Source of the DNA: Leucobacter musarum subsp. musarum
GTDB lineage: Bacteria > Actinomycetota > Actinomycetes > Actinomycetales > Microbacteriaceae
Length of the DNA: 64,000 nt
Assembly: GCF_001273845.1 (NCBI RefSeq)
Contig: NZ_JHBW01000064.1
Span: 124,001-188,000 of the forward strand
Reading direction: 5' to 3'
Below are positions 34,984 through 45,800 of the stretch, one piece after another. Under the pieces are notes generated by a model. That model saw nothing but the letters and a program-made list of their open reading frames with translations. It was not told the DNA's origin and ran no database searches. Positions within the stretch are counted from its first letter, which is position 1. The number at the start of each line of letters is the position of its first letter. Position numbers and translations under genes: made by a program.

Positions 34984-35975
34984 GCGAAGTCGGCGGCGAC
35001 CAGGTCGACGATCTCGGACGCGCTGTAGTAGTCGATGCGGAACGAATCCGGGCCGAGCGGGTAGACCTGCTTGGCGGCGATCGCCGGAGCGGTAGCGAGC
35101 ACCGGCGTGCTCAAGAGGTCAGCCTCGCTCGAGTCGCCTCCCGAGATCAGGAACACGACCTCGCCGGTCAGTGCGCTCGTGACGTTCTCGACCGCCAGGA
35201 ATGCGAAGTCGTCGCGCGCCTGCTCGCTCGTGTCGAGGTCGTCAGACGCTCCCTCGATCGAGAAGCCAAGCGATTCGAGCAGGTCGGCATGCGAGCTGCC
35301 GGGCTTGGCGAATGCCGTGGGGTTCTCGGTGCCGTTCCACACGATGGCGTTCGCGGTGCCCTCGGGCACGGTGATTTCGTCGGCGACCTCGGCGACGCGA
35401 TCGTCGAAGCCCTGCACGACGGCAGTCGCGTCGTCTTCGTGGCCCGTGGCCTCGCCGAGTTCGGCCGCGAGGTCTTGCCACGTCTTATCGCCGTAGTTCA
35501 GCACGATCGTCGGCGCGATCGCCGAGAGCGCGTCGTACTGATCGACCGTGGAGTCTGCCCCGCTCGCCGAGACGATGATCAAATCGGGATCGGCCGCCAA
35601 TACGGCCTCCTCGTCGAACTCAAGGTTGGGGTAGAGCGATTCGACGCCGCGCTCAGATGCGACATCCGCCCACTGGCTGAAGAAGCCATCGGCATCCGTG
35701 ATCTCGCTCGGGGTCGTGGTGGCGGTCGCCGTGACCGGCGCGTCAATCGCGAGCAGGCTGCCCGTCAGTGTGATCGAGGTCGACACGATGTTCTCGGGCA
35801 TCTCAGGGATGACCGTGCTGCCGGCCTCATGCTCGATGGTGCGCGGCCATTCGCCCTCTGACGCAGCGGCGGGAGCGTCGGTGTCGGCGTTCGAAGACGC
35901 CGAGGTCGAGCAGCCGGTCAGCGTGAGTGCTGCGGCGGTCAGCAGGGCGGCGATGGACAGGGGTGTTCGCTTCAT
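34980..35975 (-). CDS. Iron-siderophore-binding lipoprotein (FepB-like)
   Basis: 331 residues. The signal peptide ends at the lipobox Cys in LTLTGCSTS (near residue 22). The mature protein has the class III binding-protein layout: PENIVSTSITLTGSLLAID, AVLAADPDLIIVSASG, SAIAPTIVLNYG and a long central helix, then AIAAKQVYPLGPDSFRIDYYSA. It captures a ferric siderophore outside the membrane for the two permeases. It follows the siderophore-interacting protein gene by 36 bp without a terminator. Confidence 0.9.
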   Translation of the reverse strand: MKRTPLSIAALLTAAALTLTGCSTSASSNADTDAPAAASEGEWPRTIEHEAGSTVIPEMPENIVSTSITLTGSLLAIDAPVTATATTTPSEITDADGFFSQWADVASERGVESLYPNLEFDEEAVLAADPDLIIVSASGADSTVDQYDALSAIAPTIVLNYGDKTWQDLAAELGEATGHEDDATAVVQGFDDRVAEVADEITVPEGTANAIVWNGTENPTAFAKPGSSHADLLESLGFSIEGASDDLDTSEQARDDFAFLAVENVTSALTGEVVFLISGGDSSEADLLSTPVLATAPAIAAKQVYPLGPDSFRIDYYSASEIVDLVAADFA

Positions 35976-36011
35976 TCGTCGACTTTCTCTGGGGTGTACT
36001 GCGGGTGGTGC

Positions 36012-36827
36012 TCAGTCGTCGTCGTCGACGATGTGATGGTCGAGATTCGCGGTGCCCTGCCGCCAATAGCCGTCGACCTCGTACTGGTCGCGGTGCAAGC
36101 CGCGTGCTTTCAAGGCGCGACGGAGGGGCTTCAGGCTGTCGGCCTCGCCGGCCGCCCAGACGAACGTGTCGTCGGTGAGTTCGAGGTCGCGGACGAGTTG
36201 CTCGAGCACGGTTGCGCGGGTGCGACCCAGCGGGTGCACGTGGTGCGTGACGGTGGTGTGGGTGCGCGGCGGCAGCGGGTATTCGTCAGCGCTCTGCACC
36301 AGGGCATGCACGTCGACTCGCGCGGCCCAACCCGGCTCATCGAGCCATCGGCCGACGGCGGGGAGTGCGGTTTCGTCGGCGATCAGCACGTAGTGCGCGT
36401 AGCCGTCGGGGTAGATGTGCGAGCCGCGCGGGCCCAGGACGCCGAGCGGCGATCCCACCGCTGCTTCTGCAGCCCAGCTGCCCGCGGGGCCATGCTCGTG
36501 CAGCACGAAATCGATAACGAGCCCGTCTGGGCTCACGGCGCGCACGGTGTAATCCCGCACGGGCGTCGGGATCTCCTGCAGTCTCACGAGCCGGCCATCA
36601 TCGGAGAGGCCGGGCACCGCCACCTCGCCGCTCTGCGGGTCGGGCAACACGATCTTGACGTGATCGGCGGCCGCGAACGCGGGTGCCGGAAAATCGGGCT
36701 CGAGCTGTTCGCCGTTCAGCGTGAAGCGCTGCATGCGCGGCCCGAGGCGCTCGGTCTTCGTAACGAACAGGGTGCGCACGCGCAGATCGTGCATCTCGAC
36801 GCGAACGGCACGGGGTGTGGCGGGCAT
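36012..36827 (-). CDS. Siderophore-interacting protein (FAD-dependent ferric-siderophore reductase, ViuB/SIP family)
   Basis: 271 residues. The FAD-binding barrel has RMQRFTLNGEQL, DHVKIVLPDP and VRDYTVRAVSPDGLVIDFVLHE (R-x-Y-T flavin motif), followed by GPAGSWAAEAAVGSPLGVLGPRG, the hallmark SIP region. The C-terminal NAD(P)H-binding part includes YVLIADETALPAVGRWL and FVWAAGEADSLKPLRR. It reduces Fe(III) in imported siderophore to release iron in the cytoplasm. First gene of the uptake operon, with an iron box 38 bp upstream of the start. Confidence 0.92.
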   Translation of the reverse strand: MPATPRAVRVEMHDLRVRTLFVTKTERLGPRMQRFTLNGEQLEPDFPAPAFAAADHVKIVLPDPQSGEVAVPGLSDDGRLVRLQEIPTPVRDYTVRAVSPDGLVIDFVLHEHGPAGSWAAEAAVGSPLGVLGPRGSHIYPDGYAHYVLIADETALPAVGRWLDEPGWAARVDVHALVQSADEYPLPPRTHTTVTHHVHPLGRTRATVLEQLVRDLELTDDTFVWAAGEADSLKPLRRALKARGLHRDQYEVDGYWRQGTANLDHHIVDDDD

Positions 36828-36864
36828 AACAACTCCATCAGAACACTCGGAGTATTCCTCCGAT

Positions 36865-36883
36865 GAAGGTTAGCCTAGCCTGG
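36865..36883 (-). promoter_or_regulatory. DtxR/IdeR-type iron box
   Basis: GAAGGTTAGCCTAGCCTGG matches about 14 of 19 positions of the actinobacterial DtxR/IdeR box TWAGGTTAGSCTWACCTWA, including the central GGTTAGCCTA. It lies 38-56 bp upstream of the siderophore-interacting protein start, so the uptake operon is probably repressed when iron is plentiful. Confidence 0.75.
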
Positions 36884-36939
36884 CTTAGTCGGAGCGCGTC
36901 AAATCACCCGCCCAGCGCCGCGCCCCGCATGCAGCTACC

Positions 36940-37009
36940 CGAGCGCACCAGTTTCGTTCGAGTGCACGCCCGATGTGTGGGTGCACTCGACAGAAAATGG
37001 TGCTTTCGA
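36940..37009 (+). repeat. 70-bp palindromic element, copy A
   Basis: It contains 23-nt inverted arms (36945-36967 and 36981-37003, 20 of 23 complementary; inner ten, TCGAGTGCAC/GTGCACTCGA, perfect) round a 13-nt loop. A second copy lies at 50863-50932 in the same orientation, 55 of 70 positions identical without gaps. The two copies lie either side of the NRPS operon. It may be a transcription terminator, a regulatory palindrome or a miniature mobile element. Confidence 0.75.
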
Positions 37010-37088
37010 GGTCGACGTCGAGGTCGAGGCCGAGGTGGGGTGGGGGGTCTAGGTGGAGGTGGAGGAGAAGGAGGGGGTGGGAGCTGCG
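37010..37088. repeat. G/A-rich low-complexity tract overlapping the 3' end of the PPTase gene
   Basis: Tandem GAGGTCGAC/GAGGTC units run into GGTGGAGGTGGAGG and GGAGGGGG runs. The tract covers the last ~13 codons of the PPTase gene (encoding a Pro/Ser/Thr tail) and the intergenic space beyond it. It is a likely slippage hot-spot and G-quadruplex former. Confidence 0.7.
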
Positions 37089-37819
37089 AGCTGCTCGAGC
37101 GTCCAGAGTCTGCAGCGCTGAAGGCCCGAGGTGGCGACGGCGGCGCGCGTGGCCTCGCCCAGCATCAGTGTGCGCACGGAGATCGATCGAACAGCCGCAG
37201 CTGAGCCACCCCCCTCCGCGCCATGTGCGCGACGCCAGGGAGTGGCCGATGTCGCGCCCACAGGGCTCGCCTCACCGAAGTGCACCGTGGCCGGTGAAAC
37301 GCGCAACCCGTCGCCGGTGGCCTTCAGCACCGCTTCCTTCTGCGTCCACAGACTGACACGCGCTGCCACCCCGACTGGCGAATCGATGTCGGGCAGCCCG
37401 TCGCGCTCGCTCGGGTGCAATGCATACTCATCGAACCCGGGCCAGAGCTGGTGCGGGATCACCTCGACATCGACGCCCAAATCGACCGGGTAGGCAGATG
37501 CTTCGTCATCCGCAGCGACTGCGACGAGCACGTGGTCGCCGCTCGTCGACGAGCTGAGCGGCAGCCCGCTCATCGTCGGTCGCCCGTGCGGCTCGTCGCA
37601 GTCGAGGCACGTGCGATCGATCGGCAACTCGCTTGCGTCGTCGGTTGAGACGCCCAGGCACCGAGCGACCAGCAGCCGCAGCGCCGCGCGCCCGGCGAGC
37701 GTGCGACGTTGCAACTCAAGTGTGCGGCGGCGTGCGGCGGCTTGGTGATCCTTCGCGCTCGCGCACGCCTGAGCGCCCGCGAGCACCTCACTGACTCGCG
37801 CGCTCAGCAGCTCGATCAT
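37049..37819 (-). CDS. 4'-phosphopantetheinyl transferase (Sfp type)
   Basis: 256 residues. It transfers phosphopantetheine from CoA to the carrier-domain serines of the NRPS. The two family motifs are present: DLGVDVEVI (Mg-binding Asp/Glu near residue 115) and WTQKEAVLKATGDGL (KEA-x2-K, near 160). The N-terminal half is divergent and begins MIELLSARVSEVL. The C-terminus runs into a low-complexity Ser/Thr tail encoded by a repetitive tract, so the exact end may be variable. It overlaps the exporter permease stop by ATGA and is the last gene of the NRPS operon, its obvious partner. Confidence 0.88.
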   Translation of the reverse strand: MIELLSARVSEVLAGAQACASAKDHQAAARRRTLELQRRTLAGRAALRLLVARCLGVSTDDASELPIDRTCLDCDEPHGRPTMSGLPLSSSTSGDHVLVAVAADDEASAYPVDLGVDVEVIPHQLWPGFDEYALHPSERDGLPDIDSPVGVAARVSLWTQKEAVLKATGDGLRVSPATVHFGEASPVGATSATPWRRAHGAEGGGSAAAVRSISVRTLMLGEATRAAVATSGLQRCRLWTLEQLAAPTPSFSSTST

Positions 37820-38616
37820 CGGCGGCTGATGCGCCGATACTGGCCGACGGCGATCGGTGCAAAGATCGCGATGATCGCGATGCTGCACAGGAAGGCGTAG
37901 AGCACGGCGTGGTCGGCGGGCCATCCGCCGGCGACCGCGAACCCCTCGGGGGCGCCGTTGCCGAAGAGCTCGCGGATAGCGGTGGCGACAGCGGTTACCG
38001 GGTTCCATTCCGCAAAGGCGCGCAGCGGCCCGGGAAGCATATCGGCTGAGACGAACGCCCCAGAAATGAAGCACACGGGAAACAGCCAGAGCAGCCCGAG
38101 ACTCTGCGCCACCTCGACGCTGCGGGCGGTGAGGGCAATGGTGGCGCCGATCCATGAAGTGGCGAATGCGAACAGCAGCAGCAGCACGACCCCGGTGAAT
38201 ACCTGCAGCGCACCGGTTTCGACACGCCACCCGATTGCGACACCGCACACCAGAATGACGGCGATTGAGATGATGCTCGTCACGAGATCAGAGGTGGTGC
38301 GGCCGAGGATCACCCCGACTCGCGACATCGGCAGCGTGCGGAGTCGGTCGATGAGCCCCGATTGGAGGTCTTTCGCGAGGTATACGGCGGTGAACGACGA
38401 GTTGAACGTGAGCGTCTGCGCGAGAATGCCGCCGATCAAGAACTGCCGGTAATCGGCGCCGCCGAGAGCGCCGCCGAAGACGAAGGCGAGAATCAGCACG
38501 AAGATAATCGGCTGGGCGATGCCGGTGACGAGGGCCCCGGGGGTGCGCCGCACATTGACGACGTTGCGGCGTGCGACGATGCCGCCATCGCGGAATGCTG
38601 CGGTGACGGCGTTCAT
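37816..38616 (-). CDS. ABC-2 exporter permease (DrrB family)
   Basis: 266 residues with six helices. It carries TPGALVTGIAQPIIFVLIL, DRLRTLPMSR (the conserved cytoplasmic EADRMRTLP-like stretch of drug exporters) and WLFPVCFISGAFVSADMLPG, followed by AEWNPVTAVATAIRELF; all are DrrB signatures. It pairs with the ATPase just upstream to export a small molecule. In an NRPS operon the expected cargo is the peptide product. Overlaps both neighbours by 4 bp. Confidence 0.92.
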   Translation of the reverse strand: MNAVTAAFRDGGIVARRNVVNVRRTPGALVTGIAQPIIFVLILAFVFGGALGGADYRQFLIGGILAQTLTFNSSFTAVYLAKDLQSGLIDRLRTLPMSRVGVILGRTTSDLVTSIISIAVILVCGVAIGWRVETGALQVFTGVVLLLLFAFATSWIGATIALTARSVEVAQSLGLLWLFPVCFISGAFVSADMLPGPLRAFAEWNPVTAVATAIRELFGNGAPEGFAVAGGWPADHAVLYAFLCSIAIIAIFAPIAVGQYRRISRR

Positions 38617-39596
38617 CGGCTGACCTCCTCGGGGTGGCGGGCCGGTTCAGCTGAGGGGTTCTCCGTCGCGGGCGTGGTGCCGGTGAGCTGGAGGAAGACC
38701 TCGTCGAGCGTCGGCTGGCGCAGCGCGGCCTCGACAACTTCGATATCGGCGCTCGCCAGCGCCTCGAGCACGGCGGCCAGGTCGGAGCTGCCCCGGGGCG
38801 CAGACGCGGTCAAGCGTGTGCTGCGCTCATCGATTCCGACGCGCAGACCTGTGCGGCTCGCGAGCTCCGCCGCGCGTGCACCATCGGTGGCCGAGGCGAG
38901 CACGAGATCGATCGCGGCGCCGCCGGCGCGCAGCTTCAGTTCGTGAGCGGTGCCCTCGGCGACGATGCGCCCGGCATCGATCACGGAGATGCGATCGGCG
39001 AGCTGATCGGCCTCCTCGAGGTACTGCGTCGTCAGCAGCACGGTGGTGCCGGCCTGCGTCAGCGACTGCACCGCATCCCACGTGTCGCGTCGTCCGCGCG
39101 GGTCGAGTCCGGTGGTCGGCTCATCCAAGATCACTACGGGGGGCCGAGCAACGATGGCGCCCGCGAGGTCGAGCCGACGGCGCATGCCGCCCGAGTACTC
39201 GCCCGCTCGTTTCTGGCGCGGCAGATCGTCGAGCCTGAAATCTCGCAGCAGCTCGGCCGCCCGCTCCTGCGCATCGCGTCGGCGCATGCCGTAGAGCTCG
39301 CCCACCAGCGTGAGGTTCTCGGCGCCGGTGAGTTTTTCGTCGACGGCCGCGTACTGCCCGGAGACGCCGAGGCTTGCCCGCACTCCGTGTGCGTCGCGCC
39401 GCACGGAGTGCCCGGCCACCTCCACCTCTCCGGCGTCCGGCTCGAGCAGGGTTGTGACGACGCGCACGGTCGTCGTCTTTCCGGCACCGTTCGGCCCGAG
39501 CAGCGCGTGCACCGTGCCTGCGGGTACTTCCAGGTTGACGTCGTCGAGCGCCGTGAACGCCCCGAACCGCTTGCTCAACCCGCGAACAGAAATCAC
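38613..39596 (-). CDS. ABC exporter ATP-binding protein (DrrA family)
   Basis: About 327 residues. Walker A is LLGPNGAGKTTTVRVV, signature YSGGMRRRLDLAGAI, Walker B VVILDEPTTGLD and the switch His replaced in TTQYLEEADQLADR, as usual in DrrA. The C-terminal ~100 residues form the DrrA regulatory extension (LRQPTLDEVFLQLTG). The GTG at 39596 overlaps the MbtH stop by GTGA and gives the standard ISVRGLSKRFGAF start. It energises export with the DrrB-like permease. Confidence 0.92.
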   Translation of the reverse strand: MISVRGLSKRFGAFTALDDVNLEVPAGTVHALLGPNGAGKTTTVRVVTTLLEPDAGEVEVAGHSVRRDAHGVRASLGVSGQYAAVDEKLTGAENLTLVGELYGMRRRDAQERAAELLRDFRLDDLPRQKRAGEYSGGMRRRLDLAGAIVARPPVVILDEPTTGLDPRGRRDTWDAVQSLTQAGTTVLLTTQYLEEADQLADRISVIDAGRIVAEGTAHELKLRAGGAAIDLVLASATDGARAAELASRTGLRVGIDERSTRLTASAPRGSSDLAAVLEALASADIEVVEAALRQPTLDEVFLQLTGTTPATENPSAEPARHPEEVSR

Positions 39597-39802
39597 GAGA
39601 CCGCCAAGTCGCGATCGCGAACCGGAGTGATGTCCTCCCAGTTCTCGGTCACGTAATCGAGGCAGGCGGGTTTCGGGGCGGGGCCGAAGACGGACACCCA
39701 TCCAGCGGGCACATCGGCGAACTCAGGCCAGAGCGAGTGCTGCTGCAGCTCGTTCACGAGCACTCGGAAGTCGGCTGACGTGTCATCGAACGGGTTGGTC
39801 AT
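39593..39802 (-). CDS. mbtH: MbtH family protein
   Basis: 69 residues, the exact family size. It shows the N-terminal NPFDD, the tryptophans of HSLWPEFADVPAGWVSVFG and the C-terminal CLDYVTENWEDITPVR, the three MbtH signatures. MbtH proteins bind NRPS adenylation domains and are often needed for their folding or activity. It lies 63 bp downstream of the NRPS stop and overlaps the exporter ATPase. Confidence 0.96.
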   Translation of the reverse strand: MTNPFDDTSADFRVLVNELQQHSLWPEFADVPAGWVSVFGPAPKPACLDYVTENWEDITPVRDRDLAVS

Positions 39803-39865
39803 GATGAACTCTTCTCTCTCCGTCGGGTGTGGTGCGATGCCGGGCGGGCCGGCACCAAGCGTGAA

Positions 39866-42800
39866 TCAGAGGCTCTCTGGTGCTTCGGAACCCTCTACGG
39901 ATCGGTTTGCGCGACGCGCCTGAGCATCCGCGATGAGTCGTTCGAGCTGCGGCGCGAATGCGCGTACGGCGTCGTCAGACAGCAGTGCGGAGTGTCGGGC
40001 AGGCACGTCGCTCGCCGTCACGGAGCCACGGGTGAATGGCTTCCATGCCTCCGGCGTCGGCCGGTCGCGCGGCACATCGACGGTCGCTGCGAACACGTGC
40101 AGATCACCGGCGAACGTGGGCACTGCCGTCTCATCAAGCAGAGCCCCGAGACGCAGGAACCCGTGCACCAGGCGCTCGATCGACTCGTCGGGGATGTCGG
40201 CGGCGGGGTTGCCCGCATCGGCGAGCACTCGCCGCGTCGATGCCGCGTCGAGCTCGAACTCGGGCGCGGCCACGTCGTTCGCATCGAGAAAAGCGCGCCA
40301 CATGGCGTCACCTCCGTCGACGCCCGCGATCGCCGAATGCTCGGTGGGGTACGCATCGAGGACCGCCAGAAGTTCAACCTCAGCACCCTGCGATTGCAGG
40401 TGCGCGGCGAGGTGCTGCGCCAACCGGCCGCCGAATGAGAAACCGATCAGGCGGTAGGGGCCTTCGGGCTGCACGGAGCGCATCGCCGCGACGTACTCGT
40501 CGAGCAGTTCAGGCAACGCGTTAAACGACAGCGCCTCAACGTCGGGAGTGATCGCTGGCAACTGCAGCCCGTACAGCGGCTGTGAGGCGTCGAGATGCGC
40601 GAGCAGACCCGCGAATTTCCAGGAGACGCCCGATGCCGGGTGCACAGCGAACAGCGGGGTGCGCGATGCGCCGGGTTCGCTCACTGGGCGCAAGGGCAGG
40701 ATCGGCTGCAGGCTGGCAGCGATATCGCCCTCGCCGCGTTCCGCGAGCGCAGCAAGACCGGCCACAGTCGGGGCCTGGAACACGGCCTGCACCGGAAGCA
40801 TCGACCCGAGCGCCGCGTTGATCGTGCGAATCACGGGCTGTGCGATGAATGAGTGCCCGCCGAGCGCGAAGAACGCGTCGTCGGCCCGCACGTCATCGAC
40901 GCCGAGCGCCTCGGCGAATGCGGCAGCCACGGCAACCTCTGCCGGCGTCTCGGGTGCGCGCCCGGCCCCGCCGGAGGCGTGCAGTTCAGGGAGGGCCTGG
41001 CGATCCAGCTTGCCATTCGGGGTCAGCGGCACGCGGTCGATGAACGCGATTGCCGAGGGCACCATGTACTCAGGGATGCGACCCTGCACGGCCTCGCGCA
41101 GGGCACTCTCGAGCGCGCTCAGATCGTCAGAGTGATCAGTCACGACCCATGCGCCGAGCACCGTCTGCTCGCCCTGCGGCACCGGAAGTACCACGGCGCG
41201 CTCGACACCAGGCTGCGCCTCGAGCACGAGCCGTAGTTCGTCGGGTTCGACACGGTGGCCACGAATCTTGACCTGCGCATCACTGCGGCCAAGCGAGACC
41301 ACCCGGCCGGTCTCATCACTCTGCGGGTCGCGCACGGCCACGAGATCGCCCGTGCGGTACATGCGGGAGCCATCGCGCGCGAAGGGGTCGGCCACGAACC
41401 GATCGGCGGTTGCGGCCGCGCGGCCGAGATACCCGTGGGCGAGCTGCGGGCCTGCGAGCCACAGCTCGCCAATGCTTCCGACTGGCACCGGGCGCAACCC
41501 GCGGTCGAGCACGTAGCCCACCGTGTCCGTGGTGGTCGACCCCAGCGTCGGCTGCGAAGCCGCTGCAACATCGGCGAGCATCGAATCGACGCCCACCTCG
41601 GTCGGTCCGTAGAGGTTCCACGCCTGCAGCGCGCGGCGTTCGCGCGCCCACTGCCACATCCCGTCGGTGACAGCCTCGCCGCCGAGCAGCAGCGTGAACG
41701 GCTCGTCAGCCTCGCAGGCGTCGAGCCACTCGGCAAGCCTCGTCTGTCGGCTCACCGCCTCGACGTAACTCGGCGTCGTCTCCCACGCTGTGATGCGCTG
41801 CGCGGCGAAGTACTGCAACAGCGCCTCAGGGTCACGGCGCGTCTCATCGCCGATCAGGTGAACCTCGTGGCCCTCGGCCAACCAGAGCACCGGATCCATC
41901 GCCGCGTCGAAGCCGACACCCGTCGTGTGCGCGAACCGCGCTCGCCGCAGTGCCGAATCGGGGAGCAGGGTCGCCCGATGGCTGCGCAGCAGGCTCGCGA
42001 GCGCGCGGTGCGGCACCTGCACGCCCTTGGGCTTGCCAGTCGTACCCGAGGTGAAAATGAGGTATGCCGGGTCGTCGAGAGACACGTCCCGCGGGTGCGC
42101 CGGGTCGGTGTGCTCGAGCGCGGTCCGATCCCGCTCGGCAGTGCGCAGTGCCGCGTCGACATCTCCATCGATCACGAGTGCCGGATCTGCCGCGGCGAGC
42201 ATGGCTTCGACGCGCTCGGGCGGATACTCGGGGTCGATCGGCATCGCGACAGCCCCCGCGCGCCAGATACCGAGGAGCACAGCAATGGTGTCGAACGACC
42301 GCGGCAGACGGGTGGCGACCACGGAGCCCGAGCCGACGCCTGCCGCACGAAGCCCTGCGGTGATTTCGGTGGTGCGGTGCGCGAGCTCTGCGAACGTCAG
42401 GCTGCCCTCGGCAGTGACCAGCGCGGTGTGCGATTCATCGCGCGCGACGGTGGCGTCGAATGCGTCGAGCACGCTGACCGGTGCGGTGTTCGCGTCAGCG
42501 TTAGCCAATTCGGCGCTCCCCAACTCCGCGCGGTTGCTTGACCACGCCGGCAGGCGCGCAGGCGTCCCCGCGATGTCGGTCGCCATGATCGGTGCGTCCG
42601 GTGCGTCGATTGCACTCCCAAGGAAGGCGACGAAGCGCTGAACGAGCCCGTGCGCCGCGGCCTCGCTGAAGAGTGCAGAGTTGAATTCGAGGGTACCGAG
42701 CACTTCGGCCCCGGGCGCGGAGGGGCGCAGCGTGAACGACAGGTCCGCTTTTGCGGCACCGGTGCTCGCCGAGACCTCGGGGGTCACGGTGACGCCGGGC

Positions 42801-45800
42801 AGCTCAAGGGCGAACTCGTGCGGCTGCTCCACCGTCAGCAGCGTCTGAAACAGCGGGTGCCGACCGAGCGCCCGCTCGGGCCCCACTGCTTCGACGATGC
42901 GCTCGAACGGCACGTGCTCGTGGTCGATGCCGAACAGTGCTGCGGATCGCGCGGTTGCGACGGCGTCGGCGAGCGACGCCTCGTCTCCGAGCTGCAGGCG
43001 CACGGGCAAGGTGTTGACGAAGAACCCGACGAGCGGCGCGAGGTCGGGGTCCGACCGCCCGGCTGACGGCGTGCCGATCACGAGATCTGACCCCGCACCG
43101 GTGCGCATCAGGAACGCGCTCAGCGCGCCCAACCACCCGTGAAAATCGGTCGCGCGAATGCCCGCGGCGAACGAGGAGAGCGCAGCGGCCGTGCGAGCCG
43201 GTACAGCGAACGCGACCTGCGCCGCCGGCTGCGTCGCGTGATGCTCGCGAGCGCCGTCGGCGGGAAGCACGAGCTCGTCGGGTGCGCCCGACAGGTGCTC
43301 GACCCAGGCGTGCAGATCGGCATCTTCGCGGTCGGCATTGCGGGTCGCTGCCAGCTGGCGGGCGTAGTCACTGAATTGGCCGGGGAGCGGAGTGAGGCCA
43401 GCCGACGCGGCACCCGTGTGCGCGGCGTAGGCTGCGGCCAAGTCGCGCAGCATCGGGGCGAGAGACGCACCGTCGGTCGCGATGTGGTGCACGACAAGTT
43501 GCAGGCGCCAGCGCTGCGCCCCGAGTAATTCGATACTGGCGCGCAGGGGAAGCTCGCGCGTCAGGTCGAAACCTGCCGAGGCGTCGATACGGCCGTGCTG
43601 TAGGACTCCGGAAGTCGCCGCATGCACGCGCTGCACGGGCGCACCATCGACCTCAGGGTACGTGGTGCGCAGGATCTCGTGGCGTGCGACGAGATCGTCC
43701 ATCGCCTGGGAGAGTGCGTCGATATCGAGGTCACCTGCGAGTTCGGCGCTCAGCACGACGTTGTAATCACCCGAGGTCGAGTCGAGACGATTCACGAACC
43801 AGAGTCGTGCCTGGCCCGGCGAGACGGGAGCATCGCTGTCGTCGCCGCGCGGGTGGGCCGCGACCCACGCAGACAACGGTTCAACTTGCGGCTTGGGAGC
43901 GCTCGCCGCGTCAGCAGCCGCGCGATCATCGTTCGACTGCAGCGTGTGATCGAGCAGGCCCGCGGGAGTGGGGGCGTCGAACACGGCGCGCACCGCGGGG
44001 GCCGTGCCGAATCGCTCACGGATCTCTCCGATGAGCGCGACGGCGAGCAGCGAGTGCCCTCCCAGTGCGAAGAAATCGTCGTCCACGCCCACGGAATCCG
44101 CGCCGGTGATCGTCGCGAACGCGGCGCACATCAGCTGCTCCGCGTCGCTCTCGGGGGCGCGGGATCGCCCATGAGATTCGGGGGCGGGGAGCGCTGCGAC
44201 ATCGACCTTGCCGTTCGGCGTCAGCGGAATGCGATCGACCGTGCGCACCGTCGTCGGCACCATGTAGGCGGGCAGCTGCTCGCGGGCGGTTGCGAGGACG
44301 CGGTCGCCCAAACGGGTGTCATCGGGTGTGCCGGGAGTCGCCACCCAGGCGACGATGCGTGCGCTGTCGGGGCCGGCCGGGGTATCCACGCGCGCCACGG
44401 CACCCGTGACCCCATCGGCGCGTTCGAGCGCGCGCTCGACATCCGCGAGCTCGATGCGATACCCGCGCAGTTTGATCTGATCGTCGACGCGCCGCAGGTA
44501 CTCGAGGGAGCCGTCGCGGTGGCGCCGCACGAGGTCTCCGGTGCGATACATCCGCGATCCGGTGCCGCTCGGGTCGGCGATGAACGCGCTCGCCGTCTCG
44601 GCAGCGCGCCCACGATACCCGTGGGCTTCGGATGCGCCGGAGAGGTACAACTCACCGGTGACTCCATCGGGAACCTCGCGGAGGTATTCGTCGAGCACCC
44701 GTGCGCGCACGTTGGTGATCGGATAGCCGATGCGCACACCCGCGTCGCCCTGCACGCGTGCGACGACGGAGTCGACGGTGAACTCGCTCGGTCCGTAGAG
44801 GTTCCACGCCTCGATGGCGTCGTCCGCGGCGAGCGATTGCCACAGCTCTGGCGAGATGGCCTCGCCACCGACCGCGATGAGCAGCGGGGTGGCACGCCCC
44901 TGCGCCCGGTTGAGCAGGCCGCTGCTCACGAGCTGTCGCACGTACGACGGCGTCGTCTCGAGCACATCGATCGCATAGGTGTCGAGCGCATCGACGAGGG
45001 CCGCGGCGTCGCGTCGGGTGTCGTCGTTCGCCATGACCAGTGTTGACCCGGCAGCGAGCCACAGGATCGGATCCCACGCCGCGTCGAAACCGAGGCCGGC
45101 AACGTGCAGCACACGCGGAGCGCGGCCGTCGATCTGTGCGCGGAACGGCTCGATCATCGCGTCGAGGTGCTGTGCGAACACGTTCATCAGCGCCGAGTGC
45201 GGCACTTGCACGCCCTTGGGGGTGCCGGTCGTGCCCGAGGTAAAGACGAGGTAAGCGGCGTCTTCGGCCCGCACCTGCGGCAGCTCGGGCACGGGCTCAG
45301 CTCGACGGGTGCGCTCCAGCAGCGTCGCGGGGTCGACCACACCGGTGCCGGCGGCCTCGGCGAGCGGACCGAGACGGAGCGTGTCGATCGCGATGAGCAG
45401 CTCGGGTGCCGCGGCCTCCAAGATCTGCGTGACGCGCGCATCCGGGTAGTCGATATCGACCGGAACCGCGACCGCACCCGCGCGCTGCGCTGCAAGCACC
45501 GTGATGATGGCGTCGGCCGAGCGAGACAGCGCGACCGCGACACGATCACCGTGGCGCACCCCTGACAACAGCAGCGCTCGCGCGACGGCATCGATGCGGG
45601 CGCCGGCCTCGGCGAAGGTCAGCGATCCGGCATCGTCGATGAGGGCGGTCTCATCGGGGTGCGCGCCGACCTGCGCATCGAGCGCGTCGAGCACGGTGCC
45701 CGACACATCTCGGGTCGGGCCGCTCGACTGCCGGGTGATGCGTTCGCGATCGGAAGCGTCGATCGCCTCAATATCGGAGAGCCGTCGCTCGGACCGCTCG

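Noticed and set aside
37010-37088. Repetitive tract as a CRISPR array
   Set aside because: Units are short, imperfect and contiguous with no unique spacers; it is simple-sequence DNA.
41255-42541. Long plus-strand frames opposite the NRPS
   Set aside because: They lie wholly within the synthetase and show Arg/Ala/His-rich shadow composition.
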